From: Hymenolepis diminuta
Taxonomy: Eukaryota; Platyhelminthes; Cestoda; Cyclophyllidea; Hymenolepididae
Reading direction: 5' to 3'
DNA length: 64,000 nt
NCBI GenBank assembly: GCA_900708905.1
Contig: CAADRB010000021.1
Span: forward strand, 2,119,898-2,183,897
The notes beneath the pieces are model-generated. The model saw only the letters and a list, made by a program, of their open reading frames with translations. It did not search any database and was not told where the DNA came from. Position numbers and translations under genes: made by a program. Below are positions 1 to 13,300 of this stretch, in pieces; the first letter of the stretch is position 1; each line of letters opens with the position of its first letter.

Positions 1-1037
1 GAGAATCAAAAGATCCGGTTGAATGTTATATTTAATATTGCAGATTGACAGGATCTTTATGGTTGTATATTCAACTATATTTCCACAAATTGAGAAATTT
101 GCTATGGTTTGAGAGTGGCCGATTTCTCGACATTTTTGTCAAGCATGCTGAAGAAAAGAGGAGGAATTAGTTGATTTCTTAGTTATTAAAGTATTAGAGT
201 GTACATCAAAACGATTGCTCCATCAAATCTTCTTTTGCATCAGCTTGAATCTTTCTGACCCATATGTTCACGGCGACTTTATTGAGCAGTCAACGGTCTT
301 CTCTGGTTGATTTGTACCTTAGTTGCTATGCCCACTTTCCAAATTCTCAGTCTGTTCCGGTATTATGTCCCCCTTTCTTCCCCTTGGACATTAGGAAGTC
401 TCTTTATTCTTGATTAGACAACCAGTGTTGATTTTAATTCAGTCATATTTTAAGTTCTATGTGTACACGGTCGCTCTAGAGATGGAGCTTGATATTATCC
501 GTTAGAATTTTATTACGTCGACTGTTGCTTCACTTATTTACATCTGTTCTATCGATTTGGTCTCAAAGGTATTCGTGGACGCCTATAATGGGGATACTAT
601 TATTATTACCCATTGTAATACGAAGCGAATTACAATTTTTAACCGTTGGAAGTAATTGATATCGAATAACAGTAATTTCGACAAAGGATAAAGAGGAGGA
701 GATCAAAAAGGTACAGGGAGCAAAGTGAAAGTATCAAAGTCTATTTGACTTTTGGACTCGGAATATACAATGTTTACTAAGTAGGCAGTTCACGTTCAAA
801 ATTCAAATTTCACGATTCATCTTCTGGATCGCAGCAAATGCTTTTGAAAGATGTTCAGTGTTTAGTGATCAGTATTATTTAGTTAAGAAGGGTAGGTTTT
901 GTCGCTTCATTTCGTTATTTCTTCGAATGGTTGAGAAGATAAAATTTTCTTACACGCAGTACGTCAGCTTACAGTTTTAACATAAGTAGGATAACAATTT
1001 CAAGTTAGTAGAGCTCCGTGGGCTGTGATCACTTCAG

Positions 1038-1096
1038 GTGAATAAATGTAATGTTCAGATGAAGAGGCCTCCTAGGAGCAACTATGGGCGAAAAAT
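1038..1096 (+). CDS. PXYLP1: PXYLP1-like internal exon
   Basis: Short exon between acceptor cacttcag and donor gtgagt. It begins in phase 0 and ends in phase 2, which fits the next exon at 1710. An alternative acceptor at 1057-1058 would start the exon at 1059 in the same frame. Its coding content (MKRPPRSNYGRK) resembles the helix-turn before the last active-site strand of acid phosphatases. A weaker candidate for the exon before it is at about 671-712 (ISTKDKEEEIKK, phase 0 end at gtacag). Confidence 0.55.
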
Positions 1097-2184
1097 GTGA
1101 GTCTGGTTTTACTAATTTCAATTAAACACACCCGAAACTCTGTTCGTCATTCCGACTCACCTTCATGTCTCTCTTGAATAGAACATCTATTTTGCCATCA
1201 TTATCATTTCGTACTGTCTGTTGTTCGTTCAATATGGGATGGTCTTTGCGAATTGATTTATTTAATCACATGGGCCTTTTTTCTAGCTCTATTGCGTTGG
1301 TTTTCATTTTTCCGCAGTTTGGCTGACTTTTCCTCATTGATTATGCATTAATCCCTTCAGTTTTTAAGAAATGTTTCGCGAATTAGAACTCTCGTACGGA
1401 GTTAGCCATATTTTTTTGTTTCAATCATTTTGACATTAATTTAAATTAAAATGCGTTTAAGATAATCCCAAATTAGCAGCTGCTAGGCCAATCGTTTTTA
1501 AATTAATGTCATCCATCTCTTTACTGAATACGTTACTGTAGTTTCACCTTCCTTCCTGTCCCACTTTTCAAAATTTGACACCAAAATTTGTAAATTTCTG
1601 ACTTGACAGATGTACATTCTGATCACTGCACCACCACAGCGCACAGATTTCGATATTGACATACTAATGAACATAGTTACCACCTATTCAATTGTTGTTC
1701 TTATTACAGTGTTCCTCCACTTCAACTGATCGCTGTTCACGACTCCACCATTCTGCCAATGCTGTTGGCCCTCGACTCTTGTGGTGAGATCTGGCCACCA
1801 TTCGGTGCTGACATCACTTTTGAGCTCTATCTCCAGTCTCAGGGTCCGGGGTATAGGCTGCCCAACAACCATACAATCTCTAGTGCTGAACCAAACTCGA
1901 ATTTCGACTGGTCTGAAAATATGGTTGATCATATGTGGGTACGCGTTCTTTACCTCGGTAAACCCCTACCCCTGCTTACCAAGTGGTGTGACTATAAATC
2001 TATCCGCGAACTAACCGGTTCTTCTGACTTCATTCCTATGCTGGAGTTTATCCGTAGAATGACACCGATTGCTTTGTCTGTGGAGGACTATCGGGCCAAG
2101 TGTCAGAGGATTGCCAAACAACGAAGAGAAGCGAACGCTCAACCGGAAGAGCATCATATCCACAAGGGTCCGAAAAATATGTAG
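1038..2184 (+). CDS. PXYLP1: Histidine acid phosphatase, PXYLP1-like, 3' exons (partial gene)
   Basis: C-terminal part of a histidine (branch 2) acid phosphatase. The last exon (1710-2184) follows a good acceptor (ttgttcttattacag) and reads VPPLQLIAVHDSTILPMLL, then WPPFGADITFELY, WVRVLYLG and a Cys-containing tail, with the stop at 2182-2184. The HD pair (codons at 1738 and 1741) is the family's C-terminal catalytic HD motif. WPPF..DITFEL and VRVLY fit the 2-phosphoxylose phosphatase branch (removal of the 2-phosphate from xylose in the proteoglycan linker, Golgi) better than lysosomal acid phosphatase. A small preceding exon at 1038-1096 (or from 1059) ends in phase 2 at a gtgagt donor and joins the single T at 1710 to give Ile. 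It reads VNKCNVQMKRPPRSNYGRK, matching the helix before the HD strand in this family. The N-terminal RHG motif was not found in the window. Family call strong, subfamily moderate. Confidence 0.8.
1710..2184 (+). CDS. PXYLP1: PXYLP1-like terminal exon with HD motif
   Basis: Terminal exon carrying the catalytic HD dipeptide and the conserved WPPF and FELY strands. It encodes 157 full codons and then TAG. Its codon use and GC content are clearly above the flanking AT-rich DNA. An AATATA-type poly(A) signal variant lies about 50 nt after the stop (aatataaaatgt), which is weak evidence for the transcript end. Confidence 0.85.
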
Positions 2185-4174
2185 ATGCTTGGGGCTAGGA
2201 GTTTGTAGAGAGTGGATGGAAACTGAAATAATATAAAATGTATGATTAATGTTTTCTTGTATCCTTAATTGGGCTTGCGGTAGGAGTGTGTCTACCTTTG
2301 TTTTCTAAGTAGTAGTTGTGAAAATGGCTCGATTTGTGTGCTTGTGCTTAGATTGTTACATTACCAACCGTTGTGCAGGTTGCATTCTCGTATAGTATTT
2401 GATAGTGTATGCAATATTAGAATAGAGAATAACCAAAATTAGCAGTTAAAATGAGAAAAAATATAATGGCAGGAGGGGATCTCATTAGATTATCAAGATA
2501 TTAACTCTGCAATCGTTCATATCGTAAGAAAAAGAAAACAGAAGTGGGAGTTAGGATTTTTAAAAAAAAAAGTGTGGAGACGGTTTTGCGAATCAGGTTA
2601 ATTTAATGCATGTAGAGCTGGATTATAGCCACTAAAATACAGCTAAGCAGGAATCAGTGGTTGGGTGTGTAAAATGAATGAACTATGCTTATAAATCATT
2701 CTTTGATAAATTATCCAGGACACGATGTTTTGTTGGTGCAGTTTAGTAGAACCGGCATGCTCTTGATTGAAGTATTCAAAGCAGGTGTTTTAATTTTGAA
2801 GTTGCAATGCATGACACCGCTCACTACACCCAAGACGATGAATACCCTACTCAACGGGTAGAGAATTGGAAATATTAATACGACTCTACTAAATGTAATA
2901 TTGAATTAGTCACAGGAGAAGTAATTTTATACAAGGTAGTTTTTTGGCGGTTCAAGATGAATAGTATTTAAAATCTTTTAAGCGAAAATGATCTACATAC
3001 CCTCATGATATTACAAGAATAGTGACAAAAGAGTAGAGATGAATCATACTAAATCAATTTAAATCTTCTGTAATATATTACTTGTGGATATACTGAAGAA
3101 GAATTGCAAAATGCCCGATAGCCATTTAAATACAGGAAAAATATGTGCAGGAAATACATTTTAATACAGAAAAACAGGGGGGATATTTTATAGGGGGATA
3201 TGCAAGATCATGTGGATCAATTTGTCATCCGCAATTCCTATCAGTATTATCAACTTTCTCTTTTGAGGCTTTAGCGATTTCCATTGTGGAAAGTGTTACT
3301 TTTAGAAAAAAGGACTCCAGCACTACAGATGAGTATTATAGGCTTCAATGTCTATTACTCATTTAAGTAGTTATATTAAATAATTTCAATTGTTTCTTAT
3401 TCTTTTCTACCTAATCGCGCAAAGGCCCTGCCATCGATTTTACTAATATATCAAGCTTAAAGCATTTTTAAATCACTAAACCTAATCATTCAGAAGAGGT
3501 AAATGACATTTAGTTATCACTGAAAAAACGAAAAGCAAATATCAATCACATGTATTTAAGTTGCATTGAATTATTCGATCCGTATAGTATAAATTAAAAA
3601 TCTTCAATTGATGGTAATGGCTATGAACAAAAATATTTTCAATATAAATATAAAAGCAGGATATGTACGATAATGCTAAGCAAGGAATTTTATGTATTAG
3701 TTGTTGAAAATCGGATATAGTCAATTTAATATAGCTTTTTTTACAAAAGTCATAAATTGTAAACCATGAAGTCTAAATTAATCACATTCGACTCAGATAA
3801 AGGAAGTTAAATATCAGCAGCAACTGCACAAGTCAAAGTAGCAATTTTAATGGATGTCAAATGAATAAAAATGTATGTTTTATTTTAATTTTATATTTAA
3901 ATGATTCATATGTATACTATGTATATGTATATTATAAGAAATCGCTAATATCCACTAAAACAACAGGTCTCGGCGACGCATTCCCCATTGCGCGTCTTTC
4001 AACCTTGTGTGCACTTAACCCTTCCCGCATAGTTATTGATTAATTTGTATTTTTAAAGAAATACATCTAACTTCCCCTTCCCGTATGTTATGTTTGAAAG
4101 CAATTTTTCACTTTCTTAGGTTTTATTAGCGCTTTTTGAATTTCTTCTTTAATCGGTCAAAATTCTGGACAAAG
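2185..4174. other. Intergenic / 5' flank of the eIF4G2-like gene
   Basis: AT-rich DNA without a supportable exon. A GC-richer piece at about 3967-4035 resembles the head of the SINE family described elsewhere in the window (shared pattern GACGCATT..CCATTGCGC), so it is more likely a repeat fragment than a 5' exon. Any upstream exon of the eIF4G2-like gene would have to lie here or earlier; none was recognised. Confidence 0.4.
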
Positions 4175-4352
4175 TATCACGGCTCGCCAGTAGTAACAAA
4201 GACTCGGCGAGCAGATCAAGCTCTCGGTACAGTAGATCTTCTGTCAACCAGCCTCATTCGACTTTTGATAAAGCTAGGACATGGCAGTCCGTGGCAGATC
4301 AACATTACGAACCCCTTAGTAGTGAAGAAACTGCACGTAGAGAGGTCTTATC
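4175..4352 (+). CDS. EIF4G2: eIF4G2-like exon 1 found (start uncertain)
   Basis: The open frame runs from 4153, just after an in-frame TAA at 4150-4152, to a gtaag donor at 4353. It encodes a Ser/Arg-rich segment (SRLASSNKDSASRSSSRYS) and then SSEETARREVL leading into the MIF4G domain. There is no ATG in this frame. Possible readings are a poor acceptor at 4173-4174, an acceptor at 4189-4190 (gctcgccag), or non-AUG initiation such as CTG at 4165. A longer overlapping open frame in another phase (4136-4504) is a shadow. Confidence 0.6.
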
Positions 4353-7300
4353 GTAAGACGCAACTTTGTTCTAATTCTCTCTTTAGAATTCTAAATAAAA
4401 TCACACCGGATTCATTTTACAGTTCAGCAAAAAGTATCTTAGATATTAATGTTAGTTCATCAGATATTCTTGACATCTTTGTTAATTTGGTAAGTTGTGA
4501 TTGAAATTGGTTAATGAATTAATCCTTTTTTGTTTAATAGATTTTTCAAAAGGCCTCTAATGAGCCAACTTTCACTTACCTTTATTCTCAACTTTGTGTA
4601 ATTCTTTGCGAGAAAGCGCATAACTTTGAAACCGACAATAAATACTCTGTAAGTCGTTGTTGAGATAACATTATGGCGACCTTTTTTAGTCTTTTAAACT
4701 CCTACTTCTCAAGCGTTGTGAAAATGAGTTCTTCAAACGTCACAGTATCGATTTTAACAACCTCGTCCAACGTCAACGCAGTATCGGAGCAGTTAGGTTC
4801 ATTGCGTACTTGGGTGTTGACGATGCCATACCGGATAGAATTCTTCACGACTGCGTCAAGACGCTTCTGCTTTGTAAATCCACCACTGTTGCAACCAAGA
4901 CGCCTCCGATATCGTCACCACAGGATACGTCGGCGTATCCGAAAGAAAACGAAGAAATTGCGCTGGATATGGAATGCCTCTGCGAATTCATGAAAATCGC
5001 TGGTTCCCATTTGGATACACCAAAAGCACGGAATCTAATGAACCAATACTTTGGTCGAATGATGCAGATCGTAGATCGTGCATCGCCTGACCGTCTGTGT
5101 GAGATTCGTAGTGGCGTGAAGGGGGTGAAATTTTTGCCCCTAAGCACACGCATTCGCTATATGATCACAGATGTTGTGGATTTGCGAAAGAATAACTGGA
5201 AACCGCTGTTTGAGGGCCAGTTGAATGATTGTGGATATCCTTGGCATGCAGAAGATCTCATAAAGGAGTATGAAGAGGTAAGTTATGAAGAGGAATAGTT
5301 TTTCTATTATGAATATGTCGTTATTCATCCACTCAATTAGTGTTAATCTAACCGAGAGTGCTTGTGTTTCGTAAATGTGCTTTTTTATGTTTGAAGGCTT
5401 CAATTTTCGACGAAAGTTTTTAAAATTAATTACGAATTTTCTCTTCTGAAATTGTATTTATTCAAATCTTATTTGTACTCATCTACATTTTTACATTTTG
5501 TTCGTATTAGTACTGTAGTTGCGCAGAATTTGCTACTGGGACATTCGATTTTTTGATTACTGTTCTTTTTTGCCCTTCCTAAACCTAGTTAAACAGCCAG
5601 TCAGCCTCTCAAAGTTAGAATACTTTTTAAATAAAGAAGTAAAAAGTCTTCTTCGTTCTTACTTTTCAGTCTGAGCTTCCGTAGCCGTTGCAAACGTCAG
5701 CGGATAGTATAGAATTTACAGGTGATTGCGTTCTGTCATATTAGTAACAACGTAGCCTTAAATGGGTAGTTCTATTAGTATGGTGATTCATTTTCTAAAA
5801 TTATATACCTTTCAACGTTACCTTTTTATCACTAATAGCGGTGTTTGAAGGTAAGTTTAAGATCCGAATTTGCTTCTGCGTAGATCGGCATCGCCCCCTA
5901 CCATAAGAAAATCTGTACGAATTTTGGTTGTTTTTCCGTTAGAAATAAAATGGACATTTGTTTGTATTGTTTTGTGAAGTCAGAGATCCCGAGGTCGATG
6001 ACAATCAGTGCACAAACAATGAGTGGAATGACTAATAAAGGGGGTGGGAGAATTCGAATTCTTCACCAAGGCTTTTCCATAATGCTACCCTCCCCTACTC
6101 AAGGTGAACGTCACGAAGCGGATTTCTAGTAAAGCTTGATATTTATAGATATTTTTAACTCAAAATAAAATTAACTGTCCTTTTCAAGTCAGCTTCTGTT
6201 CAGAAAAGTTTTGGCAGTTTTCTTACAGAGTTTTATTTGCCGAACACTTTAGTTTCTTATAATTCCGGTTTTTAGTATACATTATTATAGATAAGATTTT
6301 AATCATATGCAAAAGAGCGGCTCAGTTCAAGTTTTTTTTCTGCAGTCTTTATCGTAAGTCTTTATTGCAAGTTACTTCCGTTCAAATAATTTGTGTATTT
6401 TTAGAGCAGCAGTTGCATTTATTAGTAAAAGGTAAGGGTCGTTAAATCAACATTTCGAAATGCCATCCTTCTTTTGAAAATTAAAGTTCAGGAATGGTTT
6501 ATCTTTGGCTAAACCTGATAAACACCAGCACATTCTCCGCTCTGAATAAGATTTAAGAGCGCACCCGAATTCTTTAGACCAAACCTTTCTTCTGGAATTT
6601 AAAATGCTATGTAATCGCTTGTCCAATTGGCATAGTGTATAACAACTTCCAAACCCATTTAACAAAGCGTTTTTTAACGCTCATATTGGATAGAGGGGTT
6701 GCATCATAGGGCCCTTCGGATGTGAAGTCCGAATTCTGCCACCGCCGTTATTAGCTGGATTTAACCAGTACATCTCCATTTCACTCACTGAATGCACACT
6801 GATGGGTATCAAACCTATAATCTCTGACTTCCTGGACGGGTACGTTAACCACTACGCCATCGGCGAAGATTGTTATGGTCTGACGCTTTAAGGCAAGTCA
6901 AAGAGCTTGTTTATTTTTATTCATGCACATACGCATAGAAAACTCCCTATTTGCTCTGTAATGGTGTTCATTTTTTTCAACAGGCCTTGCTGACTGATTC
7001 TCATTGCTCATCTTCGACCACCCACGGTGGCGGCAGTGGTGGTGTTTTGGAACAATACTCCTTAGAAAGCGGGACAGGCAGCAGTAGCATAAGTAGTGAT
7101 TGGACAACTCTCAATCAAATGGGTAAGGCACTCTGTTCACGTCGAGGAAATAAGGACATTGATTTCTTTACCTCCTCTTCATCAAATGTTAATGATGGCG
7201 GCGCATCGAATCTGCACTCTGTTAGAAATCGCGCTCCACGAGATGGTAGTGGTAGTGGTGGCGCTAATGGTGGAGTCTCTGTTTGGGGGCGAAGGAATGC

Positions 7301-10300
7301 GGGAGAAGGAAGTCAGGAGAAACGAGGCTCTACTTCTCTCTTTCGAATGAGGAAAAGTCCCACGCCTGTGTCCAAAGTGGGGGGACCGACAAGCAGTGCC
7401 ACCTTCTTTGAGGTTAGTTTGATAATTTTTGATTGTCAGTTTTCAAACTAATTATTATGTAATCTCTGATAGCAATGCCTAAAACGGTTTCCTTAATTCT
7501 TAAAATTGGTGTATATTCAGGTGAATTTAAAGTGGCACTAAACCCAGTCATTAAAGCTACTTTAGGAGCCCAACTGAGATAATCCCTTACAAAACTAACT
7601 TTCTAAAGAATAACAGCATACAGCAGCCTTTTAAAAATCAGAGGGCCACGAGTTGAGTTTGACCATAGGTGTGTAATCCTGGAGAAAACATGGTAGAGTG
7701 CTATAGTTGGCGGCAGTGATTAAATTGCGTCTGCCAATTTAGATTTCTCGAAATCAATACGTACGAATGCATATCAAAAACCGTGAATGGCCAACCATGC
7801 TGACTATTTCTGATCAACAGGAGGCGGTGCGGAGTGGATTTTTCATAAGAACGACTCCAGGATTAATCCTCCCCTATCTAAATAAAGTGTTATTAGGTTT
7901 CCATAATGAGATTGGAAAAATCTATTCTTTAGACTAGAAATAAAGCAGAATAATATTCATGCTATAGGAGTAGCTAGCGCCAGAATTATGACTGAAGTTC
8001 TATATTACCTTTAATAATATTTTCTTGCACGCAAGTTGTCCTTTCTACTGCTAATTCTGATGCCCGTAGCTTCTAACCGTAGAACCTGAAATGGTTACAC
8101 CCTCAACCTCCCCATGGCGCTAAAGTGCTACCTCCAATCTGCCTCAAAGTTAGGAAACAGCAGAGTTATTGAATACATCTAACAGAGTTAGTAGAAAAAA
8201 AGGCATTGTTTTCGGGGTTTTTGTTTCACATAGTTTTAACAGACAGCTCATAAATAAGGGCGGGGATTCTAAGACCTGCTCTCTGTTCTATAATTAAGAC
8301 TGATCATGAGAATCTATCAATTTAATCCACACCTGGAGACAAACGAGCAAAACAGAGGATTATGAAGTTATCAACTGTCGGCTAATTTTCAAAGGAAGGA
8401 AAAAACGTCGGCATCACTGTTCCTCAAGTACAACAATCAACAAGGGCTTCCAGTGCCACATTTTCGGTTGTTTTAAGTCTTATAGAAGACAAGGATGGTT
8501 AAAACGCTACGTATCAAAATGTCATCCTTATTGTTGACATCGGATTCAATGCAAGCCTCTTCAAAAGATTGAAAAAGCAGGAGCATATGGTCTTTGTGTT
8601 GAGAAGCAGTTATTCTGAATTCCTGATTCGAATCCTCCTACACTTCCTCTGAACTATTTCCCGTCGGCTTTAGTTATGCATTCGCTTGTCTGATACTGTA
8701 CTACTTAATAAGCGGACAATCTATCAACATCCACAATTGTATTTCATGACACTTCACATTATTTCTAACTGGTTACCTTTTCTCTTTATACAGCCTAATT
8801 ATCTGCACTCCCCCACATTCCCTGCTCTCCAGAAATCACAAGACCCTGTTCGAGGAAGCGGTGGGGCCACATCCTCATGTGCCTCTTCAGCAGCAGTGAC
8901 CCCAGCCACAGCGAGTCCGGATATTGACGCAATGATTACTGGTCGAACAGACGTCCGACAACTTCTCTCTTCATCCTCGCTGGGTAGTAGTGGTGGTCTA
9001 CCTCATCATCATGTGACTGGAATTTGGCGATCATCACGCTTCCATTCGATGTATGGATCACCCCCACAACCGCCTCAACCACCTGGTATCATCACGTATG
9101 CTGAGAAGCCGGTGCATGTGGATGAGAATAAGGAGGCTGCAAAGTCATTGGTAAGTGGCTTATACGTAACTCCCGTGCGGCGGTGACGCTACGATCAACG
9201 TACAAATCTGTCAAGTGAGGGGTTACAATATCGGTGCTCATCGAAGCACATCCTGTGATGTGACTGGCCAACCAAACTGTTTAACAACAGGGATGGCATA
9301 GAATGAGAGTTTCTCATAAGAGTGGCTCTAAGATATTTTCCCTCTAATCAAGTCAGGTGCTCTTTCAGTAATATTCATGGAAAGTTTATTATCATAATTC
9401 CCATGATATAGCAGAAATTTTTACAACTTCTAATCATGGTGAACCACCTAAATGCTTTGACGGTTTAGTTTTAAGATGACGGTAATCAGGAGGTCTCTAC
9501 TTCATTTGACCTCCAGAATCATCATGTTATCTGTTTTTTTTTTTAATTTAAAGTTTGATGACGCTTATCTAATCGTAGTTTTTTCTTCATACAGTAAACT
9601 TGTTTGAGAAGCTCTCATGTTAAATTGCACTCATTTATTTCAGATAATTTTTATATCATTCGTTTACCGCCTGAAGGAGTCCACTAATAGTTAAATTGTC
9701 TTCCGATTTTTAGTGACCAATCCGTACCTTTCATTTGCAAAGAGTGAGGCTCCACTGTCTCTTTTACAGTCTAATTTCTCTTACATTCACCTTTCAGTTG
9801 TGACTCCTCCAATAATACAAGGAATACGTTTTTCATAGGATTTCAGCTTTGGTACTATAACTCATCAGTAGGTGCCATAAGAATGACAAAGACCGGTATA
9901 TCTGTGGGACTTAGCTGACTTTACTGTAAATTGTAAATAACCTAACTTCCAATAACTTTTCAAACTTATTTAAGCTCATTGGGATTCTAGAGTTGACATG
10001 TTCTATGAGACGTTTTAGATTGTCATTTTCTGTCCCATCCTTCAACTTATTGTCACGCAAATTGCAATTACTATTAAACATCCTATTTTAATTTAGGTTT
10101 CTCGTTCAACAGAAGTCATAAAAGCTGCTTTGCATCTCAACATTGGCCGCTTTGCAATTGACAATGCCTGAGAAATTACTATAAAAGAATCTAGATTACA
10201 GAACAAAAGTTCCTTTGCAGATTTTGCCCATAGATAGTTGAAAGATGCTTTATACTTGTAAGACCATCTCTTATTTCCGATCAGTTATATTCTAACAACA

Positions 10301-13300
10301 CATTGCAAATGCCTTAAGTAATAGAAGAAATTTCCCATTACTATTTTCAGTATATTTTCGTATTGTAGTGCAAAGCAACCCAAATTTTCGTAGTTTGTGA
10401 GTTATTTACCCTACCATCCGTCCGTGGTAGGGACAAAAACATTCCTTTTGGTACCATTATTGCGTGTGTTTGTGCAATACTATCCGCATTTCCCTAATCC
10501 CCCTAGTATTGCTCCTTTGATGTATGCTGTTATGGCGTGCTCAGCAACCAAAACGCTATTTTTGTAAGGGTGAACAACAAAGTAACACCTGATTGTTTCT
10601 CACCTTTTGACGCAAATAACATTCTGTACTATATCCCAAAAATATTTTGACTTCCCATGCAAAAAGGGGAGTTTTTCCTGTAGTTTGAATGGTTTGAAAG
10701 CAGTCTCAGAATCTACAAGTTTACTATGCTGATATATTCATAGAAAGAATGTTTTGTTATAAATATACTCACGTGTAGCCCTGAGGTCAGATAATGTCAT
10801 ATTTTAAGAGGCTGAATAGCAATATCGACGCTTGACAACTTTTGACTGACATTTTAGTGCACTTTAAGTGATAAGAAACGATCTTTGTTTCGCCTAAAAT
10901 GGTTCACATTGAAATAAGCTACCCGCTGTCATTTTAGGCATTAATTGATGAGAAGTTCAGTTGGTCTATTTTTTGTGAAAGGTCATGTTCCTCTTTCAAT
11001 GCTTAATCAATTGTATTGTCAAATCCGGGTCCTTATTGAACGCTTAATTTTAAAGATATACGTTCTTTTAATTATTACGGTCTTGCATAGTTTGGGTCCC
11101 AGAGCTCTTTTTCCACACTTCTAACGTAAGTCATTTATAATAACTTTCAAATAGAATAACGCTAATTTCTTTTCCGTTTGAACTTTAAATTGCTTGGCCT
11201 TTGTTATTCTTGAATGCCCTCGAATCATATGAAATTTTCTTATGACATTCGCGGTGATGATATCAAAGCTTTTAAACACTTCTCGCTTCTTTTTTTTTAT
11301 CTAACGTTCAGCATTAGCATTGCTCATAACACAGCATAGGTTTAATAATGTAAGAGCAAAGCTGTACAATAAGGGAAACAAGGAGAGGAGTCGAGTATAA
11401 GTGCGTGGTGACGACTGAGCCTCAGTTGTTTTACTCTATTTGAATTCTAGATACGACGAAAAATCCACTTTCTTATGAGGGGTATTGTTCACTGTTCATA
11501 AAATCGAATCTCATAGTTACTGTGTGATTTCCTTATTGACTGGTTGATCATGTCACTTTGATTCATTTACCGCTTCTGACGGCTAAGAATGAGTTGATGA
11601 GACTAGCGGTGCTGTTTTTAACAAAAAAGAGCTCGGTGGCATCGCATTCAGTAGGAACCGTTTACAAATTGCTCTTTTTCTTTAGATCGGAATTCTTTCA
11701 AAGACGAGGAACATTCGGGAGGCAATTGAGCAGTTGACTGATAAGGAACTTCTTTCCAAATTGAGCAAGGAGGTTATCTTGAAGTGTATGCTTCTTCTCT
11801 GTGATGGTATGTCTAATAACTCTTGTTTGAATATCTTCTTCCTACTAATATCATTGATTTTTTCGTTAATACAGTCTCTTTGAAGCCTACAAGTATTGCG
11901 CTGGATCGTAGTAACAAACACGCTGCCTGTCAATTCACATCACTTCTCCTTTATGAGAGCAAACACCGAGAGTCTCTTACACCAGCTCTTGAGAACTCTT
12001 GGCCTCTTGTGCTTCAGCAACTGTCTGCCACATCGTCGAAGACTGCTCCTGCTTTTCTGGCTGCACGTCTCATTCTGACCTCCCAGCTTAGTATGGCCAA
12101 AGTGGCCGAACCCCTGACTGCGGGTCGCCACCATCCACTCTACCTCCTCACACTTCAACAACTTGGCCAGATAGCGGATTCGGGTGCAGCATCTGGTGAT
12201 TTCTTGCTTAGGGAAGGGAATGACAAGGATGGAGAGGCTGATGATGGGGAATTTATCCCCGAGGGAGTTGGTTTTCTTGAACGTGGTAGTCAAACGGAGA
12301 GAAGAAGGAAATTGATTGAAATGTTCGTGGAGAGTGGAGTGGTACTGGAAGAGATGCTACCTGGTGAGGTCTTTTCTTTACTATTATTATCAATGTACAT
12401 ATCTTGTTTTATCCGAAGTGGTTACAATCGGTGCAATCAGTGAACAGGAAAAATTCTTTTAGTAGTCCCTTTCGGAAGGAAAAAAGTTACATTATACAAC
12501 CTATTCTAATTGAGGTACATTTTATATCATTCATTTATGGGCAATTCAATGCAATAGCTGAATGCAATAAGATAAGAAGTAGAGTTGAATATTCATAAAA
12601 TGTTATTTCTGTTCGATGCCTAAGTCTGGGGATATATGTGTCGCCAGAGCTAGATTACTGCCTAACTAGGGACTCCATCAATCAATCAATCAATCAATCT
12701 CATCTAGCAAAGCTATATCGAAACAATTTGCTACCATAATAAAGAGGGAAGTTAAGAATTTCAGTGGAAATTTTGGCAATTTAAAATACAACATATAAGT
12801 ATACCTATTCTATCATAAGGTATTACCTCTTACGTCACTGCATTTGACAACCTACCGTCATTCAATAACATGGTTAGATCTTGGATTCCGGATTCTGTTT
12901 ATTTGCCTCTCTTTTGTTTAAATGGGAGACTGCAGTAGGAAGGTTCGGAAATTTGATCATTTTGTGTGTTTGTTTTGACAATATTTTTGTGTGTAAGCTT
13001 TCGTTGCTGCTATTCCCGTTATGATTTTATGCCTATAGGTAGTAAATTTTTATCGCTCTAATAAATTCCTCACTTGGGGAAAAAATTTTTGTGCTATCTG
13101 ATATACTATTTCAGTAATGTGAGATTTAGTTGGGAAGTTTCGTGTGTTAACTAACCATGAGATCTGGAATCTGTAGATCATCCCTAACTATTGCGTCATT
13201 AGATTCGTATATAACTTTACTACACTGGTTTTAGAATATTTATATAAGCTAATAATACGTGGGTAGCGATGGCGCGGCAGTTAGCATGCGCGTCTATGAA

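Noticed and set aside
3861..4043. Possible 5' exon of the eIF4G2-like gene around 3967-4035
   Set aside because: The GC-rich part resembles the SINE head seen at 13258 and 19037, has an in-frame stop and lacks a good donor.
4136..4504. 122-codon open frame overlapping the start of the eIF4G2-like gene
   Set aside because: Its C-terminal part is the same MIF4G sequence, but the upstream part is less protein-like than the alternative frame joined by a consensus 34-nt intron, which gives the family pattern EETARREVLSILNKITP.
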